Shown here: positions 7,483 through 15,269 of the stretch, piece after piece
Position numbering within the stretch: the stretch's first letter is position 1
Layout of the letters: every line of letters starts with the position of its first letter
From: Candidatus Parvarchaeota archaeon UBA446
Lineage (GTDB): Archaea; Nanobdellota; Nanobdellia; Parvarchaeales; Parvarchaeaceae
Assembly (NCBI GenBank): GCA_002503215.1
Contig: DARG01000008.1
Location: 1 to 22,011 of the forward strand
Direction of reading: 5' to 3'
Length of the DNA: 22,011 nt
Position numbers and translations under genes: made by a program
The notes under the pieces: model-generated
Told to the model about the DNA's origin: nothing
The model's input: the letters and a program-made list of their open reading frames with translations, nothing else
Databases searched by the model: none

Positions 7483-8640
7483 ATGAAGGCAGAGAAAATA
7501 GTAACCGCAGAAGGAAACGGTGTTGTTGGAATAATATTAATAGATGGAAAGTTTTTAATCGATCTTAGAAACATGAGAAACCACATGTACCTATGGGAGT
7601 TGCCAGGAGGGGGTATAGAGAAAGGCGAGACACCAATTTCTGCACTGAAGAGAGAACTGTGGGAAGAAATTGGGATAAAAATTAAAAATGTAGAGTGGCT
7701 TGGTTCAAAAAATCAATCTGTTCACTGGGGCCACACAGAATTTGAGCATTATTTTCTAATCACTGAAATAGAAGGCACCCCTTTCCCAAAGGCATTAAGA
7801 GAACTTAAAGAGGTTAAATGGGTGTATCCAGAAGAACTAAAGGATATATTAAACCTTGGGTGGAGATTTACTGATGGTATGTTTTTTCTGTCACGTAAGT
7901 CTGATAAATACAAAGAGTTATATGCCTCACTTAGAGCTAGAGATTTTAGACCATCATTAGGTTTTACGTATTTCGCGTATTCCGGGACCGTTAAAACCTG
8001 GTGGAAAGAAGAGAAACTGAACCCTAAAATAGTATTTAAAGAAGAAGAAAATGAGTTAAAAAAATTATTACTAAAATGTTCTGGACCTGTCTTAGAGATT
8101 GGGCCTGGGTATGGAAGACTTACCGATCTGATACTTAGAAATTTCAAAACCGTTGATCTATTGGAATTAAATCCAGATTTTAGGACTATACTTATGAAGA
8201 GATTTGGACACAGAATAAATTTCATTGATGGTGTTGCAGAGAAATTTAAGACGAATAAAAAATATAATACTATTGTATGTGCAGAAGTGATTGAACATAT
8301 AAAAGATCCTTATAGTTTTATCGGAAATATTAGATCAGCGCTCTCGAAAGATGGTGTTTTTATATTGACTCTGGATAATACAGAATCCGCATGGAGAAAA
8401 GTACGCGATTCCTATAGAAAAGTTTACAATGCAAGTACCCCTGAATATTATAAAAAACTAAGACTGGATTCTGTCACTAATCTATTGGAAAATTCCGGAT
8501 TTAATGTTAATGTATCAAAGATAGGATACAGATATTCCGTTTCTTTGCCATTTGGACAAAGAAATCTACCAATTCCGCAGGTTCAAAATAAAAAACAGCC
8601 GTATATGTTTTTAATAACTTGTGTACCTTATGGGTTATAA
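7483..8640 (+). CDS. Nudix hydrolase - SAM methyltransferase fusion
   Basis: 385 aa with two domains. Residues 1 to about 145 form a Nudix hydrolase with a complete Nudix box at 43-65 (G-x5-E-x7-RELWEEIGI), expected to bind Mg2+ and cleave a nucleoside diphosphate linked to another moiety. After a linker rich in Lys/Glu (about 145-200) comes a class I SAM-dependent methyltransferase. It has motif I VLEIGPGYGRLTD (about 203-215), an acidic LLELNPDF and the IVCAEVIEHIKDPYSF segment, with an FILTLDN strand. Such methyltransferases resemble the UbiE/type-11 group that often modify small molecules or sugars. The setting between two glycosyltransferases suggests nucleotide-sugar or glycan methylation (inference). 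The GT2 gene starts inside its last 11 bp. Confidence 0.88.
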   Translation: MKAEKIVTAEGNGVVGIILIDGKFLIDLRNMRNHMYLWELPGGGIEKGETPISALKRELWEEIGIKIKNVEWLGSKNQSVHWGHTEFEHYFLITEIEGTPFPKALRELKEVKWVYPEELKDILNLGWRFTDGMFFLSRKSDKYKELYASLRARDFRPSLGFTYFAYSGTVKTWWKEEKLNPKIVFKEEENELKKLLLKCSGPVLEIGPGYGRLTDLILRNFKTVDLLELNPDFRTILMKRFGHRINFIDGVAEKFKTNKKYNTIVCAEVIEHIKDPYSFIGNIRSALSKDGVFILTLDNTESAWRKVRDSYRKVYNASTPEYYKKLRLDSVTNLLENSGFNVNVSKIGYRYSVSLPFGQRNLPIPQVQNKKQPYMFLITCVPYGL

Positions 8641-9541
8641 ACTAAGCGTCATTATAAGCACGTACAACCACGGAGCCAAACTTTTTTCACTATTGGATTA
8701 CTTAGATGGTCAAAAAGTGGATGAAATAGTGGTTATAGACGATCACGACAACAAAGAAGATGAGATAAAGAAAAAGCTTAAGAGCCTAAACACAAAATCA
8801 AGGCTTATAGTAATGGATGAGCCATATGGTCCGTGGGCGACAAAAAGCATAGGTATAAAGGTTGCTAAAAACGATTACATACTACACCTAGACGGTGACT
8901 GTGAACCATTAAGTAGAGATATAAAATCACAACATCTAAAATGGCTAAAAAAAGGGTATCTCTTCGTTTTTGGAAATGCTATTTTTGACGGAAAAAGCCT
9001 TTTGACAAATGCATTTTATGTCAGATACTGCCTTTCATCCAACAAATATTTTCTTGAAAAGCCACAAGAGTTTGATGGGTACCATATAATAGCTGTAAGC
9101 GGAAACAATTTCTCATTGAATAGAAAATTTCTTTATACTAAAGAGATCCCAAATTTAGGCTTATACGCCGGGGACGACCTATATTTTACTATATTGAATA
9201 TGCGGAAGACTAAAGAAAAAGCTATTTTCGATCCGACTATTCTTGTAAAGCATAAGCACCCTCTAACCACACGTAAGCTTATTAAGAAATATTATACTTA
9301 CGGTGTTGGCAGCGGAATAAATAGGAAACTGTTTGGAAAATTGGATTACTACACTGAAATGCTAATGAAAATTCACTTATCGAGATTGCCGATAGCACGT
9401 AAGAAACTCGGTCTATACCCTACCCTCTTATTTTTTGTTTTATATCCACTTTATGCTGTAGTATCTATTCCCGGTTTCATACGCGGACTCGTGCTAAAAC
9501 CAAATAAAACAAAAATAAGCTATACAGAATTAAAAATTTGA
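8630..9541 (+). CDS. GT2-family glycosyltransferase with C-terminal membrane segment
   Basis: 303 aa from ATG 8630; a GTG at 8621 is in frame but would add only three residues. The GT-A fold starts with LSVIISTYNHG and VVIDDHDN. The metal-binding DxD motif lies in HLDGDCEPL, and GLYAGDDLYFTI gives the catalytic-base (ED-like) region. The C-terminus (LLFFVLYPLYAVVSIPGFI) is hydrophobic and probably membrane-associated, so it likely acts on a lipid-linked or membrane acceptor. It overlaps the fusion gene by 11 bp (ATG-N5-TAA), implying co-transcription. Donor and acceptor are unknown. Confidence 0.87.
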   Translation: MGYKLSVIISTYNHGAKLFSLLDYLDGQKVDEIVVIDDHDNKEDEIKKKLKSLNTKSRLIVMDEPYGPWATKSIGIKVAKNDYILHLDGDCEPLSRDIKSQHLKWLKKGYLFVFGNAIFDGKSLLTNAFYVRYCLSSNKYFLEKPQEFDGYHIIAVSGNNFSLNRKFLYTKEIPNLGLYAGDDLYFTILNMRKTKEKAIFDPTILVKHKHPLTTRKLIKKYYTYGVGSGINRKLFGKLDYYTEMLMKIHLSRLPIARKKLGLYPTLLFFVLYPLYAVVSIPGFIRGLVLKPNKTKISYTELKI

Positions 9542-9553
9542 CTCCTTTACAAG

Positions 9554-9561
9554 CTTATATA
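9554..9561 (+). promoter_or_regulatory. TATA box of the first HprK-like gene
   Basis: CTTATATA ends 22 nt before the ATG at 9584, matching the leaderless spacing at other genes here. It indicates that this gene has its own promoter although the GT2 gene ends only 42 bp upstream. Confidence 0.5.
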
Positions 9562-9583
9562 CACTACACTTCAGTAATATAAT

Positions 9584-10435
9584 ATGACAGGCTCGTATTA
9601 TGTTCATACGAAGCGAGGCGATGTTTACATAAGCGATCAAATTGACAAAAATTATATATTTTTACGGATACCGGGTGTCATATCTGCAAAACATTCAAAA
9701 AGCTTAGAGGATGTTTTGGAGAGATATACTAAAATAGCTGGTTTGGAGAAAGAGGACTTATTATATAAAATGCAGGCCAAAGACAATATAGTTCTTGCGA
9801 ACAGTCTATTAGAGTTCTGCGGTGAAAACAGTGGAATATATACCATGGAAGGCGCAGCAATCGCAAAAGGAAATAAATGTGTCATCCTACAGGGAGACAG
9901 CTTAGCGGGTAAGAGCAGAACCGCATACGAGCTCAGAGAATTCTACAATATAGGTGGCGATGATAGTATATTACTTAAAATCTTAGGGCAAAAATTAGAA
10001 TTCGTTGGAGGGAATAGATATTCTTATCCAAAAATTTGGCATGATAACGGAGGATATGTAAATTTTGGTAAAACCGCCGCGGCTGACTTAGAAGTAGTTG
10101 GTATAATAAAATTGAAAACTGTTTATAATCCAAAAGATAATAAGTGTATATTACAAAAGTTATCATATGATAATCTACAGTTTCTTATGTGGTCATGGGT
10201 ATCCTCTAATAGCAGAGGAGTAGGAGGTTATTTAGGAGAAATAGAATACCCATTACCTTCGCTAGATACAAATGAATTAGCTAAAAAGAGGATAAAATTT
10301 TGTAATGAAGCTAGTTATGTTCCGTTTTACTTTTATGAAGGAGGTATCAACACACTATCGAATATAATTTCTATGCTACTAAAAGAAGAAGACCCTCTCA
10401 AAAAAGCTATACCTTATGTGCACTTTAAGTCTTAG
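9584..10435 (+). CDS. HPr-kinase-like P-loop protein (paralogue A)
   Basis: 283 aa. Residues 84-115 match the HPr kinase/phosphorylase C-terminal fold: a strand pair, MEGAAIAKGNKCVILQG, then a P-loop GDSLAGKS (104-111), and GGDDSILL (124-131) in place of the HprK acidic motif. The family phosphorylates a serine or small molecule; in archaea and many bacteria stand-alone members have unknown substrates. The residue that is His in most relatives and in paralogue B (IHG) is Glu here (MEG), which could change activity. The N-terminal about 80 residues are not recognisable. Paralogue B follows on the other strand and the two overlap by 4 bp. HPr and phosphotransferase proteins are not seen in this window, so classical HPr regulation is unlikely. 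Confidence 0.65.
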   Translation: MTGSYYVHTKRGDVYISDQIDKNYIFLRIPGVISAKHSKSLEDVLERYTKIAGLEKEDLLYKMQAKDNIVLANSLLEFCGENSGIYTMEGAAIAKGNKCVILQGDSLAGKSRTAYELREFYNIGGDDSILLKILGQKLEFVGGNRYSYPKIWHDNGGYVNFGKTAAADLEVVGIIKLKTVYNPKDNKCILQKLSYDNLQFLMWSWVSSNSRGVGGYLGEIEYPLPSLDTNELAKKRIKFCNEASYVPFYFYEGGINTLSNIISMLLKEEDPLKKAIPYVHFKS

Positions 10436-11301
10436 TTAAACAGTTTTTCGATCTCATTACAGATAAAGTGCATATTGCCTTTTATCTGAATTATTGGTAT
10501 AGTCTCTGCGAATTTTCTTGCTAACGCTACACGTTTAACAGACAAGCTAATAGTATCAAGTGAGCTTAGAGGTCTTCTAAACCCATTTATATAACAGTTA
10601 TATATGCCACGTATTTCTATGCTTAAAAGTTCGTACATGTGAAAGATAGATTTCTTACTTTTACCCCATCTTATAGTGACATTTCTATTTGTTATCTGAG
10701 GATATACAAAGGCTATTATTTTTGGTCTTTCTTTTTGATCGTCTTGCTTTAATTCTTTTATATTTTCGGAAATCTTATAATGTTCTTTTATATAAGGGGA
10801 TAATTCTTCTAGAAGTTTAATTTTTCCTACTATCCTAGCATTATTATTTATAGTTGCCTGCCCATCTGACACAAACTTGAATCCTTTATTTTTTACGAGG
10901 TTTATGGCAGTGCTGCTTTTTCCAGTATCTTTCCATCCAAATAGAAAAATTGCTTTTCCTTCCTTGCTTACAGCGCTACCATGTATGCTATACATCCCAT
11001 TTTCTTGTTTTTTGCGCTCCAATAAATGTTTTGCTATGGAAACTATATCGTTTGTGTTGTTACCATAATATATTGACTTAGGATAGCCCTCTTCCAGCCT
11101 GAATTTCTTGGATAAGTTAACAAAAACTGATGGATAATTCTTGTTTACAATATGTATAGAAGGAGACGTTACAATTTTTTTTATTAATTTATCATTAACG
11201 GTTTTTGACACCAACGCCTCATTACCTATTATGTTTACACCGACGCCACAGCTTTCTAGTGCTAACCCTACTTTACTCTTTGTACCAAATTTTTGTGTCA
11301 T
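10432..11301 (-). CDS. HPr-kinase-like P-loop protein (paralogue B)
   Basis: 289 aa. It shares architecture with the protein at 9584: GMYSIHGSAVSKEGKAIFLFG, a P-loop GWKDTGKS (122-129), and FVSDGQATI as the acidic motif. The C-terminal RRPLSSLDTISLSVKR corresponds to YPLPSLDTNELAKKR in paralogue A. This copy keeps the His (H107) before the P-loop. The N-terminus is divergent. The two genes look like an old inverted duplication, convergent and sharing the sequence TTAG at their stops. The function is unknown; regulation or modification of a glycan precursor is a guess from the neighbouring glycosyltransferases. Confidence 0.65.
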   Translation of the reverse strand: MTQKFGTKSKVGLALESCGVGVNIIGNEALVSKTVNDKLIKKIVTSPSIHIVNKNYPSVFVNLSKKFRLEEGYPKSIYYGNNTNDIVSIAKHLLERKKQENGMYSIHGSAVSKEGKAIFLFGWKDTGKSSTAINLVKNKGFKFVSDGQATINNNARIVGKIKLLEELSPYIKEHYKISENIKELKQDDQKERPKIIAFVYPQITNRNVTIRWGKSKKSIFHMYELLSIEIRGIYNCYINGFRRPLSSLDTISLSVKRVALARKFAETIPIIQIKGNMHFICNEIEKLFN

Positions 11302-11670
11302 AGACTTTGTCTCTTTATCGAATTTAACTGTTTGAAAGGATTTGAAACCCCTATACCATAGTATTAGAGATGTTTCGAATTAATATCTGCTGATTTTCAA
11401 TCTACACCATTGTATAATTTTTTGAAAGAGCTAGCTCTTTCATCTTTTCTCTCTAAAAAAATCCGCTTTTTCTATTAATTTCTCACTATCAAGATTAAAA
11501 TCCTAGCTATAGTTGAAAAAACAGTTTATAAGCGTCATTTATTACTGAAGCAGTATCTATAAGTGATTATCAAAATCGAATATTACTCCATCAAAATCTA
11601 TTCTGCTGTCAAAAAGTATAGTTATCAAGGATATATTAAAGTTATTAGACTTTTCTTATGTTTATGCATA
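11302..11670. other. 369-bp intergenic region with no gene seen
   Basis: It separates two minus-strand genes. A minus-strand AT box near 11321-11329 (TTAAATT read on that strand) probably serves the HprK-like paralogue B. A perfect 20-bp palindrome lies at 11423-11442. A good plus-strand TATA sequence (TTTATAA, 11525-11531) has no open reading frame after it, leaving room for a small RNA of up to about 110 nt. The octamer TCAAAATC occurs twice near 11569 and 11588. No tRNA or box C/D RNA pattern was recognised. Confidence 0.5.
11423..11442. repeat. Perfect 20-bp palindrome
   Basis: TGAAAGAGCTAGCTCTTTCA is perfectly self-complementary with no loop. Its AGAGCTAGCTCT centre is GC-richer than the surroundings. 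That fits a binding site for a homodimeric regulator better than a terminator; a T-run follows only loosely. It lies about 120 bp upstream of the HprK-like paralogue B start. Confidence 0.6.
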
Positions 11671-12765
11671 TTATATTTTAAAAGAAGGGAGAAAAAGAAG
11701 TATTATTTCTATTAAAAAAAGTATTATAACTATCCATTCAAGAAATGAGCTGGTATCTTCAGATACCTGATCTTGTATGAAGTTTCTTATATTTACAAGC
11801 ATGTCAAAAGTGCTCTGTAGCCTCTTCTCTAAATCTGTAAGTCTAAAAGAATCTGAAAGAGCGGAATAAACCTTGGAAAGATACCATTCTCCAAAACTCA
11901 TAACTATCTTATTTACTCCCCCTATAAGATCCTTATACTCGGTATAGAAATCGCTTATTTCTTTGCTTAGCCTTATCATTGCTCTCCTTGTAACTAAGGC
12001 ATACAAAGGACTTTTACGCATTCCAAGGAATCTGTCATTTACGTAATCTATCATCTTGTCTACTTCCTCCTGATAAATTCTATACTCTAAAAGTTGTATA
12101 TTTGCTGTATCACACACTGTGATTTCATTTTCATAATTACTAGAAAAAGATAGAGCAAACATAGCGTCCCAATCGAATACAAAATAATCATATTGGTAGT
12201 ATCTTATATCTCTTTTTAATGTACTATTTACATAATCTTCAGATAATTCTTTGTAGTTCTGCTCGTCCAGAAGTATGCCTGCTATCCAACTCTTATTTTT
12301 TTCAAAGAAATCTTTCTGGGTTTGTTCCAGAAAATACTGCCGGTACATTTCGAATATCTTCCTTTCTTTTACAACTATATATTTTGATAGGGATTTTTCT
12401 ACTTTATTTTTTAGTTCGTCTGCAACTTCTTTGAATCTTTTCTCAAAACGTTTATCGAATGTTATTTTATTGATTAATTGCTGAGTAATATCTGGAAGTT
12501 TGGTCCTTACTCTTATGGCCATGGCTCCTACCGAATAAATTAAACATTGGAGATTTACTGTTAAAGAAACTGAATCAAATTTTACTTCTTTTTTTTCGCC
12601 ATTTAAAAGCACCGGTAACTCAAATGGATTCAAACCCTCTGGCACCGCTTTACCATACTCAAAAAATGAAAACTCTTCCGCCTTTCTTAAATAAGTCTTT
12701 ACTTCGTTCAAGTTTATTTTATCAGCAAAATCATAAAAATATGTGTATATTATCTCTCCTTCCAC
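11671..12765 (-). CDS. Tail-anchored RMND1/SIF2-like protein (DUF155-type)
   Basis: 364 aa. The only transmembrane segment is at the extreme C-terminus (about 341-361, LEWIVIILFLIEIILLFLP), which would anchor a cytoplasmic domain in the membrane. The layout recalls the RMND1/Sif2 (DUF155) family: an N-terminal FFEYGKAV strand, a DSVSLTVNLQCLIYSVGAMA helix, a middle helical region with LLEYRIYQEEVDKMIDYVND, and a final LEW-plus-hydrophobic tail. The biochemical role of that family is unclear; the eukaryotic members are mitochondrial. The assignment rests on pattern only. It is divergent from the zinc peptidase candidate. The minus-strand box TTTATTA (12787-12793) is well placed for its promoter. 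Confidence 0.5.
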   Translation of the reverse strand: MEGEIIYTYFYDFADKINLNEVKTYLRKAEEFSFFEYGKAVPEGLNPFELPVLLNGEKKEVKFDSVSLTVNLQCLIYSVGAMAIRVRTKLPDITQQLINKITFDKRFEKRFKEVADELKNKVEKSLSKYIVVKERKIFEMYRQYFLEQTQKDFFEKNKSWIAGILLDEQNYKELSEDYVNSTLKRDIRYYQYDYFVFDWDAMFALSFSSNYENEITVCDTANIQLLEYRIYQEEVDKMIDYVNDRFLGMRKSPLYALVTRRAMIRLSKEISDFYTEYKDLIGGVNKIVMSFGEWYLSKVYSALSDSFRLTDLEKRLQSTFDMLVNIRNFIQDQVSEDTSSFLEWIVIILFLIEIILLFLPSFKI

Positions 12766-12853
12766 ATTAAGAGGTATTGACTAAACTAATAAAGCCTTGC
12801 AAAATTATTAATATTTCATTATTTTACAACTAAATAAAAGCAAAAATAAGCTT

Positions 12854-12860
12854 TTTATAT
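12854..12860 (+). promoter_or_regulatory. TATA box of the zinc peptidase gene
   Basis: TTTATAT lies 21 nt before the ATG at 12882 but only 6 nt before the ATG at 12867. By the spacing seen at other genes here this decides for the start at 12882. Confidence 0.45.
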
Positions 12861-12881
12861 TATTTGATGTCTAATTTGCTA

Positions 12882-13586
12882 ATGACGAATAAATTACTCA
12901 AAAGATTAATGAAGGATAACGAAATGTATGGGGCATTTTTAAGAGAAAGCCTGTCAATAGAAGAAAAATTTAAATTACGGAATTATAACACAGATTCGAT
13001 TATATTTGGTTCTGCAATGGCTTATACATTAGGACATGGGGAAATTGCAATAGAGAAGAGCATGAAGGAACTACTTTATTTTGTGTGCGTACTTGATGAA
13101 CTAAAATCGCTTAAAGAAGGGGCTAGATTTCTTATATACCACGAATTAGGACATTTTCATGACAAAGAACATAAAAACGAGAACGTTTCTAGATACTTCC
13201 ATAAACTTGGCGATATACTTAACGATAAAGAAAACCCAACTGGTGCATTCCCAGAATCGGAGGCTACTAGATATGGACTTTTAAACTGTAAAAACAGTAT
13301 AAAACCACTTTCTGGTTTTTTTGCTTTGGCATCTTTTGTATCAAAAACAAGCATAGATGAGGCCATAGAGACTTTGGAAAAGCATTTTTCACTTTATTCC
13401 CTGCTAAACAATGATAATATAAAAGAAAATTACTTTGAAATTTCAAAAATTAGTAGTTTCAAACTTAGTGAAAAGAATAAAAAAATAATTAAAGATAGCG
13501 CTAAATACCAGCTTGCTCTATTAAATAAAAATCTAAGGATCAGTAATATACTTAAAAAAGTCACTGAAAAAAACGAAATGTATTAA
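12882..13586 (+). CDS. Putative HELGH zinc metallopeptidase
   Basis: 234 aa from ATG 12882; ATG 12867 would add five residues. The zincin motif HELGHFHD (H87, E88, H91) sits at the end of a helix (GARFLIYHELGH). It is followed about 35 residues later by FPESEATRYG, where E125 or E127 could be the third zinc ligand as in gluzincins. There is no signal peptide or membrane segment, so it should be cytosolic. The family is otherwise unrecognised; HExxH alone can occur in proteins that are not peptidases. The C-terminal third is Lys/Asn-rich helix. A tail-anchored protein is encoded divergently. The substrate is unknown. Confidence 0.55.
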   Translation: MTNKLLKRLMKDNEMYGAFLRESLSIEEKFKLRNYNTDSIIFGSAMAYTLGHGEIAIEKSMKELLYFVCVLDELKSLKEGARFLIYHELGHFHDKEHKNENVSRYFHKLGDILNDKENPTGAFPESEATRYGLLNCKNSIKPLSGFFALASFVSKTSIDEAIETLEKHFSLYSLLNNDNIKENYFEISKISSFKLSEKNKKIIKDSAKYQLALLNKNLRISNILKKVTEKNEMY

Positions 13587-13778
13587 ATTAATCTATATAA
13601 TGTCTTATAACTAGTGTTTATTATTATCTTTCTATTACATGAAAATAATATCTTGCTTTTCATACCATATCACGCTATAAACAAGTTATAAACTGGTTGG
13701 GTATAACGCTGGATTTTTTATTCTACGCTGTAAAAATATAAACGCTTTTGAAAACTTTCGTTTTGAATTACAGATTAT

Positions 13779-14432
13779 CTAACCAATAGAAAAAGGCAAA
13801 TCAACATATATTCTTGGATTAGAAATACTGGTCGCTACATAATTATATTCTCCAGCTGGTAAAGGTATAGATTCCGTATTAGCAAAGTAAATAAAAGGGG
13901 AATTCTTAACTGCGAGTGTTGAATAGGTCCCATTGGCATATTCTAAAGATAAATTTACATCTCCTGTAAACCCTCCAATGTTTATATAATAAGGCAAACT
14001 ATCGGAATAATTAGCATATTCATAAGCAAGTGCTATATCCGAATTATTTGTGTATGCAACAAGGTTTGAGAGCTCAAATGATTCGTTCTCTGTAAGCATA
14101 GTGTTTGCACCGCAGGAAACCAAATCTTGACCAGCAAGTAGTTTACCTCCATAAAGCGAACTTTCATAGATTATCATTATGCCATTCGATATGTTTATTG
14201 TATAATTCTGAAAGCTTGTATATGATAAAAGAGGGATATACGCTAATTCTGTAAACCCATTAGAAGTAGACAAAGAGTTTATTGAACTTGTTATTTCTGA
14301 GCAAATCCCACTCATTTTAGATATAGTTGAACTGCCTGGAGAGATATGCGCAAAGAAAATGGCTATAAAAGTTACAAGTAAAAGAACAAAAGCTACGTCT
14401 ATAACGAACTCAAAAGAAAATTGCCCTCTCAT
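13779..14432 (-). CDS. Pilin-like secreted protein with class III signal peptide
   Basis: 217 aa. The N-terminus MRGQFSFEF followed by a long hydrophobic stretch (to about residue 28) is a class III signal: a short positively charged leader, a prepilin-peptidase cut expected between G3 and Q4, and the Glu that follows the cut. The hydrophobic helix would form a pilus core or hold the protein in the membrane. The exposed part is Ser/Asn/Tyr-rich with many N-x-S/T sequons (NYT, NIS, NES, NNS, NYS, NLS, NGT), consistent with an N-glycosylated surface protein. Two Cys residues (in GICSE and VSCGA) could form a disulfide. No pilus ATPase or platform gene is in the window. Confidence 0.7.
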   Translation of the reverse strand: MRGQFSFEFVIDVAFVLLLVTFIAIFFAHISPGSSTISKMSGICSEITSSINSLSTSNGFTELAYIPLLSYTSFQNYTINISNGIMIIYESSLYGGKLLAGQDLVSCGANTMLTENESFELSNLVAYTNNSDIALAYEYANYSDSLPYYINIGGFTGDVNLSLEYANGTYSTLAVKNSPFIYFANTESIPLPAGEYNYVATSISNPRIYVDLPFSIG

Positions 14433-14454
14433 ACTAATAAAAAAAGCAAATCGT

Positions 14455-14461
14455 ATTTATA
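14455..14461. promoter_or_regulatory. Shared central TATA box (pilin-like / 14485 gene)
   Basis: The minus strand reads TATAAAT and the plus strand ATTTATA, continuing as TTTATATT. It lies 22 nt from the minus-strand start (14432) and 23 nt from the plus-strand GTG (14485). This is the same 22/7/23 geometry as the box at 7454, in mirror image. Confidence 0.5.
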
Positions 14462-14484
14462 TTAGTTAACCGCTATTAAAGTTT

Positions 14485-15225
14485 GTGGTAAAAAGAACTC
14501 TTGAAGAGGTTTTAATAGAAAACACCATAGACAACAACCCTTCTATATTACATAAGCTTATGCAGATATCAAGTTATTCCTACATAGAAAATAATAGAGA
14601 TAATATAATGTATGCTGACGGAGAATATCCTCTATATATACACAGTAACGTAAAAAGACCAGCTAAAAATAGGTATGGAAAAAGAAGATCTGACACTGAA
14701 CGGTGGAATGCTGACCTTGCAATTGTATACAAAGAAAACGAAAGAAAAATCTGTGAGATAGTAGAGATAGAAACTATAAGAGCGGATAGACTTTTAGAGC
14801 ACAGAAAAAAACATATAATTAAAAAGATAAAAACTGTTGAGAGAGCATATAAAAGTAGGGATATAAATGGAATATTCGCAGATGTTGACGAAATACGTTT
14901 TTCGCTTTCATTAAATGCTGTAAATCTGAATAAATATTCTCGTTATAAGACGGCTAGAAACATTTCTCAAAAAATAAATTGTGAAAGGAATAAAGGGTAC
15001 AAGGAAGAAAAACTTTCCTTATATAGGATATATATGCTTAAGGAAGAGTTATTCTCTTACTGCCGTGATAGTGATGAGAAAAACTTATTAATGAATTTTA
15101 ATACTACAATGCCGAAAAATATATGGAAAAAACCTATAAAAAAAATAATGACTGAACTATATTACGATCTAAAGGATAGTAAAAATACTGATAATCTCTA
15201 TGAATATCGCCCTTTTAATCGGTAA
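14485..15225 (+). CDS. Unrecognised protein, possible PD-(D/E)xK nuclease fold
   Basis: 246 aa from a GTG chosen because the TATA box is 23 nt upstream. An in-frame ATG at 14560 is possible but would remove a conserved-looking N-terminus. The central segment WNADLAIVYKENERKICEIV, followed by EIET, gives an Asp (D77) in one strand and ExE (E94, E96) in the next. This is the spacing of PD-(D/E)xK nucleases, although a Lys is missing from the usual final position. The C-terminal half is helical, basic and Lys/Tyr-rich. It has no signal peptide. It may be a nucleic-acid enzyme, but the evidence is weak and the family is not recognised. Confidence 0.4.
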   Translation: MVKRTLEEVLIENTIDNNPSILHKLMQISSYSYIENNRDNIMYADGEYPLYIHSNVKRPAKNRYGKRRSDTERWNADLAIVYKENERKICEIVEIETIRADRLLEHRKKHIIKKIKTVERAYKSRDINGIFADVDEIRFSLSLNAVNLNKYSRYKTARNISQKINCERNKGYKEEKLSLYRIYMLKEELFSYCRDSDEKNLLMNFNTTMPKNIWKKPIKKIMTELYYDLKDSKNTDNLYEYRPFNR

Positions 15226-15269
15226 AAAAAGCCTTTAAAAGACAAAATACGTTAAGAATTAATAAAATA

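Noticed and set aside
7749..8225. Minus-strand open frame of 158 codons
   Set aside because: It is antisense to the Nudix-methyltransferase fusion, Ser/Leu-rich and featureless.
13587..13778. 192-bp gap between the peptidase and pilin-like genes
   Set aside because: I looked for a small gene or RNA; it is AT-rich with T-runs that could terminate both convergent transcripts and has no other structure that I can support.
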